Positions 45,233-60,410 of a stretch of 64,000 bases of DNA are shown piece after piece. The notes beneath the pieces are model-generated. The model worked only from the letters and a program-made list of their open reading frames with translations, did no database searches and was not told where the DNA came from. The stretch spans positions 156,184,699 to 156,248,698 of the forward strand of contig NC_092050.1 of NCBI RefSeq assembly GCF_003086295.3, written 5' to 3'. Origin of the DNA: Arachis hypogaea. Lineage: Eukaryota > Streptophyta > Magnoliopsida > Fabales > Fabaceae. Position 1 is the stretch's first letter; each line of letters starts with the position of its first letter. The position numbers were made by a program, and so were the translations under genes.

Positions 45233-46426
45233 CAAGGGGAGTTTGGTTTTGTCTTAGAGCAATAAGTACATGACATAAATTTTAATTTCTATATTAAGTT
45301 CACTAAATCATGTTTTCCTTTCAGACAGTGTTAAGCCTGTAGGATAATCATTTCACAATCCTTGCTGACTGCTCCATGGATCACAAATTGTTGTCTTCTT
45401 TGGAGACTATCTAAATCAGTGCATTGAGTCTCATAGAAATTAAGGACATTCTGCTATAGATAATGATGTAATTACCATATAGAGGTTGCTCTTCACATAA
45501 AATAATGCAAGTTTTGTTGTTTTATTGATTGAAATCGATCATTATTTAATTTATATATAGTAGGAGAATAATGTCGAGTTAATAGTAAGAAATCATCATT
45601 CTCATCAATTGTAAAATCTTATAAAACAGCTGCATTAACTGCACTGACATCTGCTGCATTGACTTACAGTTGTCAACTAACTTAACACCTTGTTTAACCA
45701 ACTTGTCAACAGCAGAAACTGCCATTTTCTGCCATTTCTATCCGATAATGTAGGCGGCCTAACCTAACAATTGCGTCAATGGCTGACTTCACGGCTTGAA
45801 CTCACGACATTGAAGCTCAACTGTTGCTTCAAGGCTTCCCTTCCAGCTAGGGTGATTATGGAAACTAATTATAATGTTACCAAAGGCATTTTAGTGCAAA
45901 ATCTTAGTATTGTCTGTGGGAAATAACTTGTTTATTAAGCTTAGCAAGATGGAAGTTTTTATTTGTGTGACAAACCCTATATGTGATAAGCACTGATAGG
46001 AGCAAAGAGAAAATGTAAGCAAACAAAACAAAACTGAATAGAAACTCACCCTTCAAATGAGAGGGTATATGAATCTGTATATCATTTCTCTGTAATCTCT
46101 ATGCATGTCTGTGTCATATAATTTGTTAATCAACAATTAAATGAATCTTCTATGTTACCCTGTGGATTTGTAACTCCATGGAATGCATTAACAGTAATTT
46201 CTGTCACTTAGTAAAGTATACATCTAGTTAAATTAGATCTTCTAAGAACCTATAAGATGTACAATTCATCAATCAAAAGATTCTTTTAAGAATGGTTGCT
46301 AATATCTGACATGATCAACAAATCAGTAACAGAAATCAGAGTTCTGATCTCTACTTTTGTTCTCATTTTCTCATGGTCCTCTCATCTTTTCAACAAAGTG
46401 ACGCCTCTTTTCTTCCAACTTCTCGC
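45233..46426. other. intergenic DNA (second reading of 26116-27256)
   Basis: No gene recognised. Confidence 0.5.
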
Positions 46427-49400
46427 TCATCCTCTTTCGCAAATCAAACATCTTTTCCCTCTTCCCGATTTTTTTTTCTGTTCAGATGGACTAACTTGTT
46501 TATCCATAAGCAGAGAATAGAGTGTTTGTGGTTGATAGACAGTAATATCCTCCGTCTTCTCTTCCCGTGTTTCATCTCTATTCTCATTCTCTATGGAAGA
46601 TGCTGGAAGTTCTTTCAAATCCTCAGTTTGTTGCATTATGTAAGCCTCTAGAAAAGGTGTTGACAGTTGGACAAAACTTTGGCTGCTGCTCTTTAATACT
46701 ATTGGACAAGAGGAAGATGATGCTCATCCGAAAGAAAACGATTTCCTAACTGGTTCTACTATAGACTTGGCCCCATGTTGGTTTTGGGGTGTTAGCCCCG
46801 AACCATCAACTGATATCCTTGCGCTAGTTTTATCATTTGAAGCAGAGGTATCGTGTCCACATTCTTGTTTAACCCACATGTATGGAGCAACAGTCCGAGG
46901 AATCCAATTCTCCTTTTCAGCCAGCATCCATGAAATGCTTATGCACTCAGAGTTCGGGAGCACTAAAGCTTCTCAGAATGCTTCCTGTAGAGATACTATA
47001 ATCTTTTCAGAAAGACATGCAAAGTTGAAGGCTTGTCGGACTATACAAGTTACAACATAGAGAACAAGGAACACGCACCCTCTAAGCAAACTTTAAAAGA
47101 GAAAGAAACATAGATATATCTAAAGCATGTAAATTCTAAAAACAGCAGCAGGTTAAACATTGATCTTTAACCAAAATTCATTCATAACTTAACCAAATGG
47201 AAATGGGGCTATCATACCTTAAGTCGATTGAGCAGGAACAGGGCGATGCGTGCATTAGTTATTTTGTGATCTCTAACACATGATTCCAGGTTGAAGTCTA
47301 TATCAGGCATTAATGTGAAACCATACCACAAATTATCAGAAGGAGGGGGATTTAGTTGTAAACGCATTATCCCTTTGAGGGATACTATCCTTATTGCCAA
47401 AGTGAGAGGAACCTTTAGATAAGAAATAACCTGTTACTTCGACCATAACAAAGCTATACCTGTTTATAATTATGATAATGATTCGATGTGTAAACATGTG
47501 TATCTATCAACATGAAAATGCTCAAAGACAAAGATTTGTAGTGACATGACTTTAAGAGTTTAAGTGTCTTATTATAGGTAAAAAAAAAATCCACAGAGGT
47601 AACCGAAATACAGACATGTTAGAATATAATAGAATTAAAGATAATTTACACAATCAGTCATACTAGTTGTTTTTCTCTGTTGTTTATTGTTCTTATAAAG
47701 ATCTCTTGCCCTCATGTACCTATGTATTCTCCCATTTTTTTCAGGTTGAATAAACAGAATTGTGGGGGAAAAAAAGTACGGAATAATAGATACTACCTGT
47801 GAAACATGCTTGGCAAGAGAATTTAACATAGATTTCCATTTTGATCCATAAAATGAGGAAGATGTACTCCTAGAAACTTTAGACACGTCTGCATAGGACA
47901 AATTGACATCTTTAACTTTAATGCTTTCCACAACACTTTGATTTTTGTTTTTTTTGGGGGGGGGGGGGGGGTGTGGGAATAATTCAGTAAAAACGTGACA
48001 AATCACTACCATGAAAAAATGCAAACTAAGTATTTGATTTAACGGTATTTTTGTGCTTACCAGTGTTCCCATTGACATCTACTTTTGGCTCTTGTGAATC
48101 ATTCACTCCGTCTCCATTGCTAAGATCTTCAAGAAGATCTGACGGGGCACCCCCAGCATTGCTTGAGCATTCCGTCCCCTTATCGTTCGGTGGTTCACCA
48201 ACTTCAAGCCTTGTTTCAATCTCTACTACTGCACTCAGAAATAAGGTTTATCTTATAGAAGGGCCAACATTTATCTTAAAAACCACAACAGTGAAGGTTC
48301 AGTGAGGATTCTCTTTAAAAATAAAAAAAACCAATGTTATCTCATACACGCGCAAAAGAATAATTGGTTTTTTAGTTATTCTACTCAAATGAGGAATTCT
48401 GAGGAAATCATAGGCTTCTGGACTTTTCTAAGCCTCAAAACTACCTGCTGATGTTCTGATAAAAGATGATATTCAATATTTAGTGATGCTAGATATCGAT
48501 GACACTCTTCATACAACTGACTAGACCACTTAAGTTTTTCACTCTGATCGCGTGAAGCCATACGGAGGGCCTTACACCATGCTTCTTTTTCCCATGACGT
48601 CTCAAGATATATGTTAAAGCAATTTGCTTCCATGGTACACCACAGATTTGTTGTTTTCAACTTTTATCGGGTATCTTTTTGCCCTGCCAAAACCCAACAT
48701 AAAAAATGACCTTGAAGCGCCGTATTTTCTAAGTAAATAAGCAAGAGTACATAACAAAGTGTTTCTTTCCACATCAGATGAAGTATGATACCCATGTTCC
48801 AAGCAGCAACAACTTTTTCTTGTTTTTCTCATTAAGATGTATGTGAGATGTAAAGGAAGTGAGATATCCCTTTTTGAATTCAAAGTCAGGAAAAAACTCA
48901 TAATAAACCCATTTTCAAAATGATATGCATTTTCACATGCACTGATTTAAAAGGAATAAGAGAATGTATGCTGGTTTTCTGCAGAGGAATACAGCTCACT
49001 AAATCAGATTCTAATGAATGTTGTAATATAAATCATTGGCCTAATACTCTATATCAAGCTAGCTCACTAAGCTCTCACATTGTAACATATCCACAAACAA
49101 AAGAAAATGATATTGAAATAATGATCTCATCACAATGTTGTTTGGATATAGGAATGGAAACTATACCCCACGCAATCACGAAAGTGACTTCCTGCATCAC
49201 ATTACCGTTTTTTAGAAGGAAGGCTGGATGATGAAACAGCCTCAACAACACATCCCTTCAGCCAAATGGTTGTCTCCGAACCATCATGCTCTGTGAGAAT
49301 AAGTGACTCACCCTTGATCTTCCCATGCTTCTTAACAGGGCTAACCTCCAGTACCTCCCTTTTCCTTTTATGATCTTTAGCTGACTTTTCCAGCCAGAAC

Positions 49401-50149
49401 TTTGATACCTTGTATTGTTCTAGAACCCAAATCACACCCTAAAGAAAAAAATGCCAATGAATCGAAATAATAAAAGTAATTGGTGCTCCAAATGTGCATC
49501 GGATATCGAATTTGATATTTTTCACATTAATTTAGTCTTTGAAGGGTATCAAATAACTATCATCATGATAACCAAAATCACCCTTGTCATTTTAAGAACC
49601 AACTTGAGGTCTAAATAATGTTCATACTGGAAATGGTAACTACCTTAACTTGAGTGATTACTCCAAGCAATACTAAATACTAAAGTTACTTAAAAGCTAC
49701 ATAGGTACACATTCGTTTTAACATGCAATTCTGTACCTTTTTTTTATGATTAAATTACAAGTATTCTTTAGAAAGAATTCTATAGCAGCAAGTGTTGCGC
49801 AAATAAATAGAGAACACAAGCTAGCAACGACATGAAACACAATGTAAATAACAATAGAATAAAAAATAATAACAATAACAATAAAAAGAGGAATTGTGGA
49901 AGCATGAAGCTTACCTCTTTTTCGAAGGTAGAGTCAGGTGATTGATAGGATCATTTTGCAACTAGTGTCCAATGAGATGGGTGCTGAGATTTTGTCTTTG
50001 TCCTTCATGATCTTGCGTTGCAGCCGTTCAATGATCCACAAGATTCCCAAAGCTTCGGCAACCACAACCGTCACCACCCCAACAAAAAAAAACCGAGGAA
50101 GAGAATGAAGATAAAAACCAAAAACATTTTCTTTTCCTTCTTTCAACAC
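46427..50149 (-). CDS. TEX2-like SMP/PH-domain gene, second reading
   Basis: Same exon series as 31045-27257. Here exon 4 ends in a normal GT donor (at 48060-48059). Exon 7 has in-frame additions of 3 and 6 bp, and 9 bp more lies downstream. Exon 1 lost one base near 49957, and exon 3 has several lost bases (48385-48460). Neither reading gives a clean full gene model. Combining them by read mapping would be needed to decide whether the gene is intact. Confidence 0.55.
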
Positions 50150-51099
50150 CCCAATTGATGGAAAAACTATAAGGACAATTTAAAAAAAAATGGAATACGA
50201 GAGAATGAGAGGAATGAGGTGAAAGGAAGACGAACCCCAGATGAGGAAATTGAGAACGACCCAGATGAGAGATGAAGTTAAAATTGGAATCTTTATTTTA
50301 CATTTGTTCTTAAGAATCGGATGCTAAAATTAAAAGCTGCATTTTCTCTCTTTTTTGTTGTTCCTTCTGCATTTTCTCTCTTTCAAACAGGGCAGCAACC
50401 TGTTTGTCTGCAACATCTACGAATTGAGTTTTGGAGCGAAACCAATTTTATTATAAAATTTAATTAATTTGCTTTATTTCTCTAAAACTTCAGAATTTTA
50501 AAAAATTGAGGATTGGGAGTTGTGAATTTTTGAATATTGGTAGTCAAAGGTAAAAAGAAACAGATTTCAGCAAGCTATGCACCAACTTCCAATGCTTGTA
50601 ACTCTTAGAATTGAATAGCAATTGGGTTGCAACTAAGACATTTCTGGATGAGCCAGGAGTTCCCAAACCAAAATTTAGTTTAATTGGAGTTTTGTAATAA
50701 AAGTTATTCAAATTGAAAGGTACTAAGCTTGTTGGTTTTTAAAACAGATTTTGACTCATTTTTACTTAACTTCCAGGTAATGTAACTTCTTCATTAAAAA
50801 TGGTATTAACTCAGAACTAATTGAGAAAGAAACCTGGATGAGTAAAGTTTAACTACATTAATTTTTAAAGTCATTGAATTTAACTTGGATTTTATATTTT
50901 TTGAATATCACATGTTGCTGCTGTTTTTCTGGTTTTATACACTGCAGAGCAGTCACGGTTTTTCCTTTATTCCTGAGGCTGGAGAAATCAGAAAATTATG
51001 ATCTTTAGTTTATTAGAAAGCTTATTTCAAGATGAACGCCTGAACATAAAGTTTGCGCAATTCCGAATTCATTTGTTATATTAAAAACAGAAAAGAAAA

Positions 51100-52519
51100 T
51101 AGACTATCGAGGATGTCTTAGTGATAGTCATGGGTTCGAGAAGTTAAAGTTTAATCTTCGTGTGATGTGATTGATTTAATGTTAGAGTTGGGTTGATTTT
51201 AAGATTATTCGATATTAAGAAGGTTGAGAAGAGTTTGATAAATAGTTTGGTCAGGACCCGGAAAGGGTAATCAAGATGAATTATAAGGGAATGATGATGA
51301 AAAATGTGAAAGGGAGGTTGTTAATAAAAGGAGTTAACATGCCATGACTTGATGAATGATTAAATAATGATTATGACTATGAAATGGCTTATGAATGATG
51401 ATATCTGAGATACGAGTTTTTCTGGGTAAAAACCGTGGCTCGCCACCACGTGTTCCAGGTTGATTCTCGATACTCTGTTAACCCTACGTCGTAAGGGTGA
51501 CCGGGCACGTATAAATTCCCGGGTATGGATAATCCCCATTGAGTGATTTATATGATGATTGAATGTGAACTCTATGCATAGACTCTTGGGAATGCGCGAC
51601 GGGGGACAGTCTAAGGTTTTCGGACTTGTCGGGTTGGCTGGATAACCGACAGATGGACCCCATCAGCCATAGGACAGACATGCATCATATGCATTTGTTT
51701 GTTTTGATTGCTATGCATTTCCTGGGTTTGCCTAATTGATATATATCACCTGCTATCTGTTATACTTGCTATTTGTACTATCTGCTCATTACTTGTGTGT
51801 GACCTTGTTTGGTTGCTTGTTTCTGTTGCATTGTGGATGATGGAGGGATGGAGGAAATGGAGAAATGGTTTGGTGTTAGATTAGGATTGAAATTGAGTAA
51901 GTTAGGTAGATTTAGAATACCTACCCCTATTTATAGCTTCTAATTAGTAATTAAGTTGGATAATTGTATAACAGAGTTCTAGGATTGCCTATGGCATTCT
52001 CAAGACCTTATTTATTATACGTGTGGCACTTTTACCATGCTGAGAACCTCCGGTTCTCATTCCATATTGTATTGTTGTTTTTCAGATGCAGGTCGAGAGG
52101 CTCCTCGCTAGGTGTCTAGATCCTGGAAAGCGAAATAGTCATTGGGTGTATTTTGGCTTCTGGCTGTATATATGTATATATATGTTTAGCTTACTCTCCA
52201 AGTAACTTATGTATGCTGCTCCTCTTAGAGGTTGAGGGAGAGATATGAGTTATTTTGATATTATAGTGTATTTGGGATATTTTGAGAACACTTATGTATG
52301 TTTATATGTATATATATACCCTCCGGCCAGCCTTAGCTTTGCAGGCTGAGTCAGGGACTAGTTATGCTGCTTCTTTGGTTGTCCTTTACTCTTTTGCTTA
52401 TCTTTATCATGTTCCTTTAGGTTTCTTAGCACGCAAGTAATCCTTTCCTAAGCGTTGCACTTTTTATTTTGCGATTTTGTTTTACCCGTTTTTCAGACTC
52501 CTAGTTAAATATCTTTTTC

Positions 52520-52597
<78 letters not shown>

Positions 52598-52678
52598 TTA
52601 CTATTCTTAGAGGTCGTAATACCTTACTTTCTCAGTCTTATGACTTAAGCATAATACTAAGTATGGTAGGGTGTTACA
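51100..52678 (-). mobile_element. reversed LTR relative, second reading
   Basis: Collinear with 32000-33576, including the (TTA)n near 52520-52590; minus-strand start TGTAACACCC at 52678. Confidence 0.6.
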
Positions 52679-53157
52679 CTAAATATTGGTGAATTAATTT
52701 TAAAAAATGGTATATATAATAAAGTTTTTACTATTTTTTTCTCAATAAAATTTAATAATTATATACAATTAAAAAGATACACTTAATTTAAGATAACGAG
52801 TGATACATAAAAAATTAAAAGATTTTAAATTTAACATATGCAGTGATGAATATAGTTTCAATTTAATTATAAATATATATACCAATAAAATATTATCGGA
52901 CTATTAAAATAATTAGATTTTGTAACTATTATTAACTTTAAATGCCATATATTGTTATCATAATAATGATGGCATACAAACTTTACACTTCTATCATAAT
53001 TATTTAAGTATTTCAATAATTTTAATGCATCAAACTTAATTTTATATTATCAAGTATCGTTTAATCTAGTCCAATTTTCTCTACATATTCTGAAAATCTG
53101 GCAACTTCTGCCACTTCTAATAATAATTTATTGTTCTAATAATAATTTATTGTCCGT

Positions 53158-53828
53158 TCAGACTTCAGAATTTACCAACATGCTATTTTTTTTTTGGTGA
53201 AAAAGGTACTTTTTTTTAGTATGTATAAGAAATAGGTCAATGGCTTCTTTCCCCATCTCATGAATAACATAGCTATTTATCATGGAAGACCAAACAATTA
53301 AATTTTTATCTGTTGCTTTTTCAAATACTTCTCTAGCTTTTTGATGCTTCCACACATGGAGTATATGTGTATGAGAGATATTTGAATTTGTAGATTATAT
53401 TCCAATCTATTTAGAAGATGTGTGGTTCAAATATTATTTTGTTATAAAAATTTCATTCTTATGGGAATTAAATATATCCAAAAAAAGTGGGAATTAAATG
53501 ATGGTATTTTGATTTTCTGAAATCAAATTTGCTTGAAAATAGCTTTTCAAATTTTAATTAAACATGGTAATATGATATTTCCATCTTAAAATTCTTATGA
53601 ATTTTTTATAATTTTTTCAACCACACACATCCTTAGAGAAATATAATCTTCCATCTCTTGTGCTATGCTAATTGATCCTATATCAGCACAAGCTGATAAA
53701 ACAGTGGCAACTGTTGGTCTATTTGGTCTAAAATTTGTTCGTACAAGCCTTTCAAACTGAGAAAATGCTCTTTTTGATAAAATCAAATTAAATATCAATG
53801 GTCTTCTCCGAGTTCGATGAAAGAGCAT
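53158..53828 (-). pseudogene. PPR fragment with MITE-like insertion, second reading
   Basis: Equivalent of 34056-34728. The insertion spans 53416-53632 with the same TTAGA flanks. One base is missing near 53341 compared with the left reading. Confidence 0.75.
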
Positions 53829-54568
53829 TTTCTAAGCTGGACAGAGGAACCGAGGAGTAAGAAAGGTCGAAAGCAGCGGTTGAGGAGCTTTTGTGCGATT
53901 ATATGAAACATTTAGCTAGAAAGGAACATGAGAATTTTTAAGAATAAAAGCAAAGGTGTTGAAGAGATCATCAACATGACCGTAACTAGTGTGAATGAAT
54001 GGACAAGTGTCGTTCCCTTTAGTTGTTGATGGCTATGCTAAAGATGACGTGGGGACTTTTACTGTTTTGACGTGATCATGTAATTAAATAAGTTTGTGGT
54101 ATTAGTCTGTCTCTGTATGCTCTACTTTATTGTGTTGAGCTTTTATTTAAAAAAAAATATATCCTTCTAGCAGATACAAGGTTATTAGCAAATTAAATAT
54201 CCATTTTGCATACATAGTTATTAGCAAATTTTCAATAGATTCCTCTTTATCGCATCAACGTTTGATTACAAAAGTAACTTGAGAATACACAAGTTCAAGT
54301 TTGAATAATGGGCAATTATTCAATTTGTTTTCATTAATACTTCAGATGTCCAAAACTGATTCGTGTGATATAATTTATTGTTTTCTAACACCAAAAATCT
54401 TATTTTTTAAAATATGAAATATAATTGACTATTTTAAAATATTAGAATATAATACAAATTGACTTATCAAATTAATTTCAACTACCAACATGAATATTAA
54501 AATTAGTTTACATACTCTTTTTATATTCCATTTAAGTACATCTTACATTAAATTTATATATTTATTAA

Positions 54569-55710
54569 TCAATTAATTTCTTTCGTGAAAGAAAGGAGGC
54601 TTTCCTTATAAATCCATGTACCAAATCTTCTTGTTTTGATATTAATATTGTGAACTATTTTGCCCGTGATGACATCAAAGGAAGCCAATTCATCGCCGTT
54701 GATACGAGAGATTACATCACATTTGTTTCCCATTCTGAATGCACAATATTTTGGAAAAGGTCCAAATCTAAATGTGAAAAGTTTCACCCAAGATTCCTTC
54801 ACACCAACTTCACCCAAAATGGATATTTCAATGCTATTATTCTGAGCAAAAGAGGAAATCAGAGTAACAGACTCGTTGAGCACTACCAAAGTTCTGGTAG
54901 GGCCATCATCATTTTCTTGCAGCCAAACAATTGATGTTGTTCGAAATGTTTCAGTGCTGAGGTTAAATGACACAAGTACTTGTTCTTCGAGTCCATTCGT
55001 GGCAAACTCGCTACCCCACCAGTGGCATACTCCATTCAAGTATGCTATAGAAGCTTTACTTACATTTTTTTTTTTAGTCATTTCAAGATCAAGTTTCTTC
55101 CAACAATTACATTTTAGACTATAAATTTGCCAAATTGTTAGAGCATGCTCTTCTAATTCCATTGGATCATAAATATAATATACACATTGAATCACTTTAT
55201 AATCATCATTCACATTATCATAACCAAATCCATGAACACTTACATGCCGATCATAGCCGGGCTCATCATCAGTAATACCCGGCGGAATAATTTTACGCTC
55301 GTCGGTTTTGGGGTTCCAAAGTCCGATTACCTCATGACCTCGTGCATAGTGACATATAATGCCATTAACACATTCTAGAACCTCACCGGGACCATAACTC
55401 TCAACCAAAGTTGGCAAAACTAATGTAACATGTTTTCATATCTCTCTCCAGAAAGTAAATGCACATTATTTTCACTACGGACGTTTTTATCCCTTTGGTA
55501 AAATAATCTCCATAGAAGGAGAGACGATGAGTGGGCAGTTTTAGATTTTAAATTCTCGTAGTACATGCTCTTAAAATAAGGATTCTCAAGTAAATTTAGC
55601 CAAGACTTACGTACGCAATTAAATCGCTTCAAAGATTTAACCGGTAATTTTGCTAGAATTTTCAGAGCAAGATCATTAGGAATCTGATTGCTATGGTTTG
55701 CCATTTGCAT
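54569..55710 (-). pseudogene. F-box/FBA gene, second reading, with a 1-bp frameshift
   Basis: Same gene as 35468-36610. One base is lost near 55429 (GTAACATG against GTAACCATG on the plus strand), which splits it into an N-terminal piece with the F-box and a C-terminal FBA piece. Since the other reading is intact, the break is probably a sequence error. Confidence 0.85.
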
Positions 55711-56754
55711 TGAAAAAAAAGGATGGAAACAAACAGAGATTAGGGTCTTGTGCTTGTGCTGTGCCTTTCAAAATGTAACGAAAAATAAATTAGATTCCAA
55801 CATAAAGTTTAGAAAAATTTCAATGGTGTTTCGTTTCGCTAGCTCTATTTGTTTCTCTCCTAATCAAGATCTCTAATATATAGGACTAAACATCAAACCA
55901 ATCAAATTGATTGATTGGGAATATATATAGCAAATCTAAATAGAATGAGAAAAAAAAAGGAAGCCGATATAAATTGTAAGTACTTGAATTGTATTTGCAA
56001 TCACAACCATAAATGTATAATTATTATTCATTAGGCTTAGTTTTTCTTAAACAATATTAGATTCTACTGGTTTAAAAAGAAATAACTATCCTAGACTGAA
56101 AATAACTCCTTATCACTATTTGTGCTACTTTGTTGGAAAAATAAAATAAAAAAAAATTTAAAGTGAAGTCAAAACATATAATTTGAAAAAATAACAAATC
56201 AAATCAAGTAAAAATGAAAGGGATGTATTTTCTATTTATTTAATTGAAAGAATCATAGTCCATGAATAATGAAACCAAGGTTGGCACAGGCCTTTAGCAA
56301 AGGGTAAGTGAAGGTATTCCCATGCTCAGCGGTGTGTGAAACCATGGAAGTGTATACGTTTAAGGTTTCAGTAAAGAACCCAGTATTGGTAGAATCTCGA
56401 ATCAAGTTTCATAGGTAAATGGGGCTTTTTGAAACTGCTAAGTGATGCAGAACGCACTGCCATTGCACTGCCATTTAAATAATGGACAATTATATGATTT
56501 GTTTTCATTACTACTTTAGATATCTGAAATTGATTGTGTGATATAATTGAGGGTTTACACCGTAAAATAATTAAAATTACATCAATGTCCTAAAAAAGTG
56601 AATTAGCTTACATGCATGTCCTAAAATAAATTTATATAAATCGAATCAACTGAATTCAATTTATACTCTTTCAATGTAAATCAACTAAAGTAAATTTATA
56701 ATTTACTATATATATGTTATATCAATCTTGATTCAATTTACTTGTATATGTAAT

Positions 56755-58639
56755 TGATGAGTTTGGAAAACTCTATTTCTAATTAAGTGATAATCAAACA
56801 TTATTAATAAACTCGGTTGCAAAAATTATTGATACTAAATTAAAATGATTAAATTAATTTTTGCAATGCAGGTTCAGATTGGGCTAAAAATGAAAATCTG
56901 GTACAAGCCCAATATACTTCTAAGAATTTCAACTTTGATGTTGAATTATTGTGGCTGAAACAATGTGTTGTTACATGGGCCAGATTGATTTATTATTGCT
57001 ACAAGCCCAAATGAATGCTTCCCTATTTGCTCAATGCATGATCCGAAAAATATACATCAGGAAAGAAAATGTTATTAATTGGGCCAGCTTTTATTGAATT
57101 TCAACATGAAGCCCATATCAAACCAAAGATCCAATGCTTGATCCGATACATAATGAAAGAAAGCAAATTGACTCCATGCTTTCCAACGGATTCAATCTCT
57201 TGTTAAGGGATGGATTTCAAAATTTAATTTGCCAGCATTGGAAACATAAATGAGAGAGAGAATATGAGTGACATGATTGATTTGATCAATGCAGCACGCC
57301 ACTCAAGCAAGGGAAGTAAAAGCAATCCCATTTAATATGTTCTATTTCAATTAATTGCTTTTACTCTTCATTCTCTCTCATCTTTCCTTCCTCTCTCTTT
57401 CGGTCTTTAACCAGGAAACATTGGTAGCCATGGAAGCAAAAATAAGCTACCGAAAGGAAGGGAGAGCAAGCCTAAAGACCATCACAATGATGGCAAGAAA
57501 ACATACTAAAATAAAAATGAGCTGTGGCTGAAATTTTCACAAAATATGGTTAGATTTGGTGAGGTAATCTTGAGCTCTTTATGCTCAAAAAAAGGAAGAA
57601 GAAGAATCGGCCAGCAAGATGAGATTCTTGAAGCATGGCTTGTCTTTGATTCTGCTCAACCACCACAGGAAGTAGCTAGAGTGGCGAAGTGATGGTAGAT
57701 GCAGAGATTGAAGCAGATGAAGTCATCATCATCATGAAGCATCAAGGGCCAGAAATCCATATTGGAGAGCAAGCCAAGGATGGAGAGCTCGGATTGATGA
57801 AGAATGATGATCAAGAAAGGACTAGAGGTAATTGCATGTTGGGTTTTGCATGGTTGTCTCTTCTCTCTCTATGTGGCCGAACCAGTTCTGTTTCTTGAAG
57901 GAGTTAGAAGTTAAGCTTGGGTTTTGGCTTCAAGTGTGGAGGCTTCCCTCTTCTATAAAAAGAGTGAACTACCACTGTTTGAAGCAAGGAGAAAATTTGA
58001 GAGTGCAAGGCACAGAATTCTCAGAGCTACCTGAACTAACAGATTTCTCTTCTCCTTCAATGTATTCTGTTTAGTATTTTTCTGTTTAATTTTATCATGT
58101 CTTGAGTCTCATGGAAAAAGGAAAACAATGAGGTTTGTATGAAAAAGTCATAGAGCGAAAAAAGGCAAAGAGTGCAAAATTAAAAGAAAAAGCCATAGAT
58201 GTCTTAGAGTTCCTTTGTTCATCTATGTTGTGTTTCATGATTCTGTGGGAATCCCCTTGTAAGTTGGGTTAACACTTTACAGTTTGTAATCAGATTGATT
58301 ATAGTGAAATTCCATCATGCTTGTGATGGAGACTGGATGTAGGCTGCACTGCACTTAGCAGCTGAACCAGAATATATCTAGATGTAATCTTTCTCTCTTC
58401 TCTACTCCATTTCTGTTTCTACTGCACAGGAGCAAAAACCAAAAATATCTCGTGCCAAGTAACGAGACAAAAAGAAAAGTCTCGTGGCTAAGGACGAGAC
58501 AAAAGAAAAAGTCTCGTATCCAGTGACGAGATAAAAAGACAAAAAGTTTCCTGAATTGGTTTCACAGGTCAGCAAGGGTTATCAAGCGAAAAGGGGGCTA
58601 AGATTCAACCCCCCCTTCTCTTAGCCGCTGAAACCATCA
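56755..58639 (+). repeat. 5' LTR of element B, second reading
   Basis: Equivalent of 37654-39537. Hairpin boxes at 58448-58467, 58480-58499 and 58512-58531; PBS at 58642-58653. Left edge uncertain, right edge firm. Confidence 0.55.
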
Positions 58640-58699
58640 ATTGGTATCAGAGCTTGGTCTCAAAGAGATCAAGCTTTGCAGCTTGGAGTAAAGATCCTC

Positions 58700-60408
58700 A
58701 TGGCAGAAAACAGTGGCTCAAATGTGGTGTCCTACAACTTACAGAAGGACAGTCAAGCAACAGACCGCCTCTTTTCAATGGAAAAAACTATACCTATTGG
58801 AAAGAGAGAATGAAGATCTTTGTGCAAGCAGTAGACTATAGACTTTGGAAGATCATCTTGGAAGGCCCTCAATTTCCAACTAACACAAGTGCTGAAGGAA
58901 TAGTTTCTCTCAAACCAGAAGCAAGCTGGACCGAGGAAGATAGGAAGAAGGTGGAGTTAAACGCCAAGGCAGTAAACCTGCTCAACTGTGCTATCAGCTT
59001 CGAGGAGTACCGACGGGTATCAAGATGCACAACGGCAAAGGAAATCTGGGACAAATTGCAAATCACCCATGAAGGAACTACCATTGTAAAGAAGACTCGG
59101 ACAGACATGTTGAACAGAGAGTATGAAATGTTTGCAATGAAGGAAGGAGAGTCCATTGATGAACTGTTTGAACGATTCAACATCATCATTGTTGGCTTAG
59201 ATGCTCTGGGAATTACATATCCTGATTCTGTGCTAGTGAAAAGAGTGCTGAGATGTCTCACAAAAGAGTGGGAAACAAAAGCTTTAATTATTTCTGAGAG
59301 CAGTAGCTTAGACTCCATGACTTGTGATGATTTGAGAGGAAATCTTCTTGCTTTTGAAAACATCTATTTGAAAAAAGATTCAAAAAAGAAAGGAATCTCT
59401 TTTTCTTCTATGACTAACCCTCTGGATGAAGAATCCATTGATAACTCCTCTGAACATGAATTTGTGTTGTTTGCCAAAAAATTCAGGAAAATGATGAAGC
59501 TCAAAGGCAAAGGCAGCAGCTCAAGGAGAGTAAAGAAAGACCTTAGCAAGGTAACCTGTTACAACTGCAAGGAAATGGGGCATTTCAAATCTGATTGTCC
59601 CAAGTTAAAAAGGGAGGAGAAGCCGAAAAGAGGAAAGAAGAAGGGACTGATGGCCTCATGGGAAGACTTGGAGAATGACTCAGATGATGATGAAGAAACC
59701 GAGACCAAGTCACAACCATGTCTCATGGCAGATCACATAGATCAGGTAGTCTTTCACAACCCTAACACTGAGGATCTCCATCTTATGATAGACCACCTTT
59801 CTGAAAAAATAAGATGTTTTCTGTTGGAAAATCAAGAACTTGAACAACAAATCACCATTCTTAAGGCTGAAAATAGTTTTCTTAAAGAGAAAGTGAGAGA
59901 GGCCGAAACTGCTTGTGATCTTGTTGAAGAAAATAAGCAGTTAAGAGCCCAAATTAAGAGCTGTGAAAGTAACCATTCCGTTCTTGCATATGTAGATTGT
60001 TTTAAACAAAATGAAGAGTTGCTTAAAGAGGTTAAAAGGCTTAAGGAAGACTTAGCCAAGTTCACACAAAGTTCTGAAAATCTGAATCAAATCTTGGCTA
60101 GTCAAAAACCTCTTTATGATAAGGATGGGTTGGGGTTTTATAAAACTGAAAAATCTCATTTTGAAAACATTGCTTCATCTTCAAATGATACAAGGTATCA
60201 AGACCCAACCTACTTTAACAAAACAGCAACTCCAAGATTTTGTAGCCTATGCAATTGAAATGGTCACTTTCCTATTCAATGTTTCTTTGGTGAAAGAATG
60301 ATTGGTGATAAAGTTTGTAAAGTTGTTTTTTATTACAATGGCTTAGGACATAGAAGATGGTTTAACGTAAAAGGATCCAAAAAGATTTGGATACCTAAGG
60401 TCTCTTAA
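58700..60408 (+). pseudogene. gag: gag of element B, better reading, still broken
   Basis: The first ATG after the PBS (58700) is one base out of phase with the gag body, which is open from upstream and codes from about 58740. The body has the copia gag domain, a CCHC knuckle near 59560-59600, an acidic linker and a coiled coil (59820-60080). A TGA at 60256-60258 falls inside the second CCHC knuckle; the frame then runs on to TAA 60406-60408. Both lesions also occur in the left contig, so they are real. Element B is therefore probably not autonomous. Confidence 0.88.
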
Positions 60409-60410
60409 GC

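Noticed and set aside
44162..45257. Long reading frames over the gap
   Set aside because: They consist of N.
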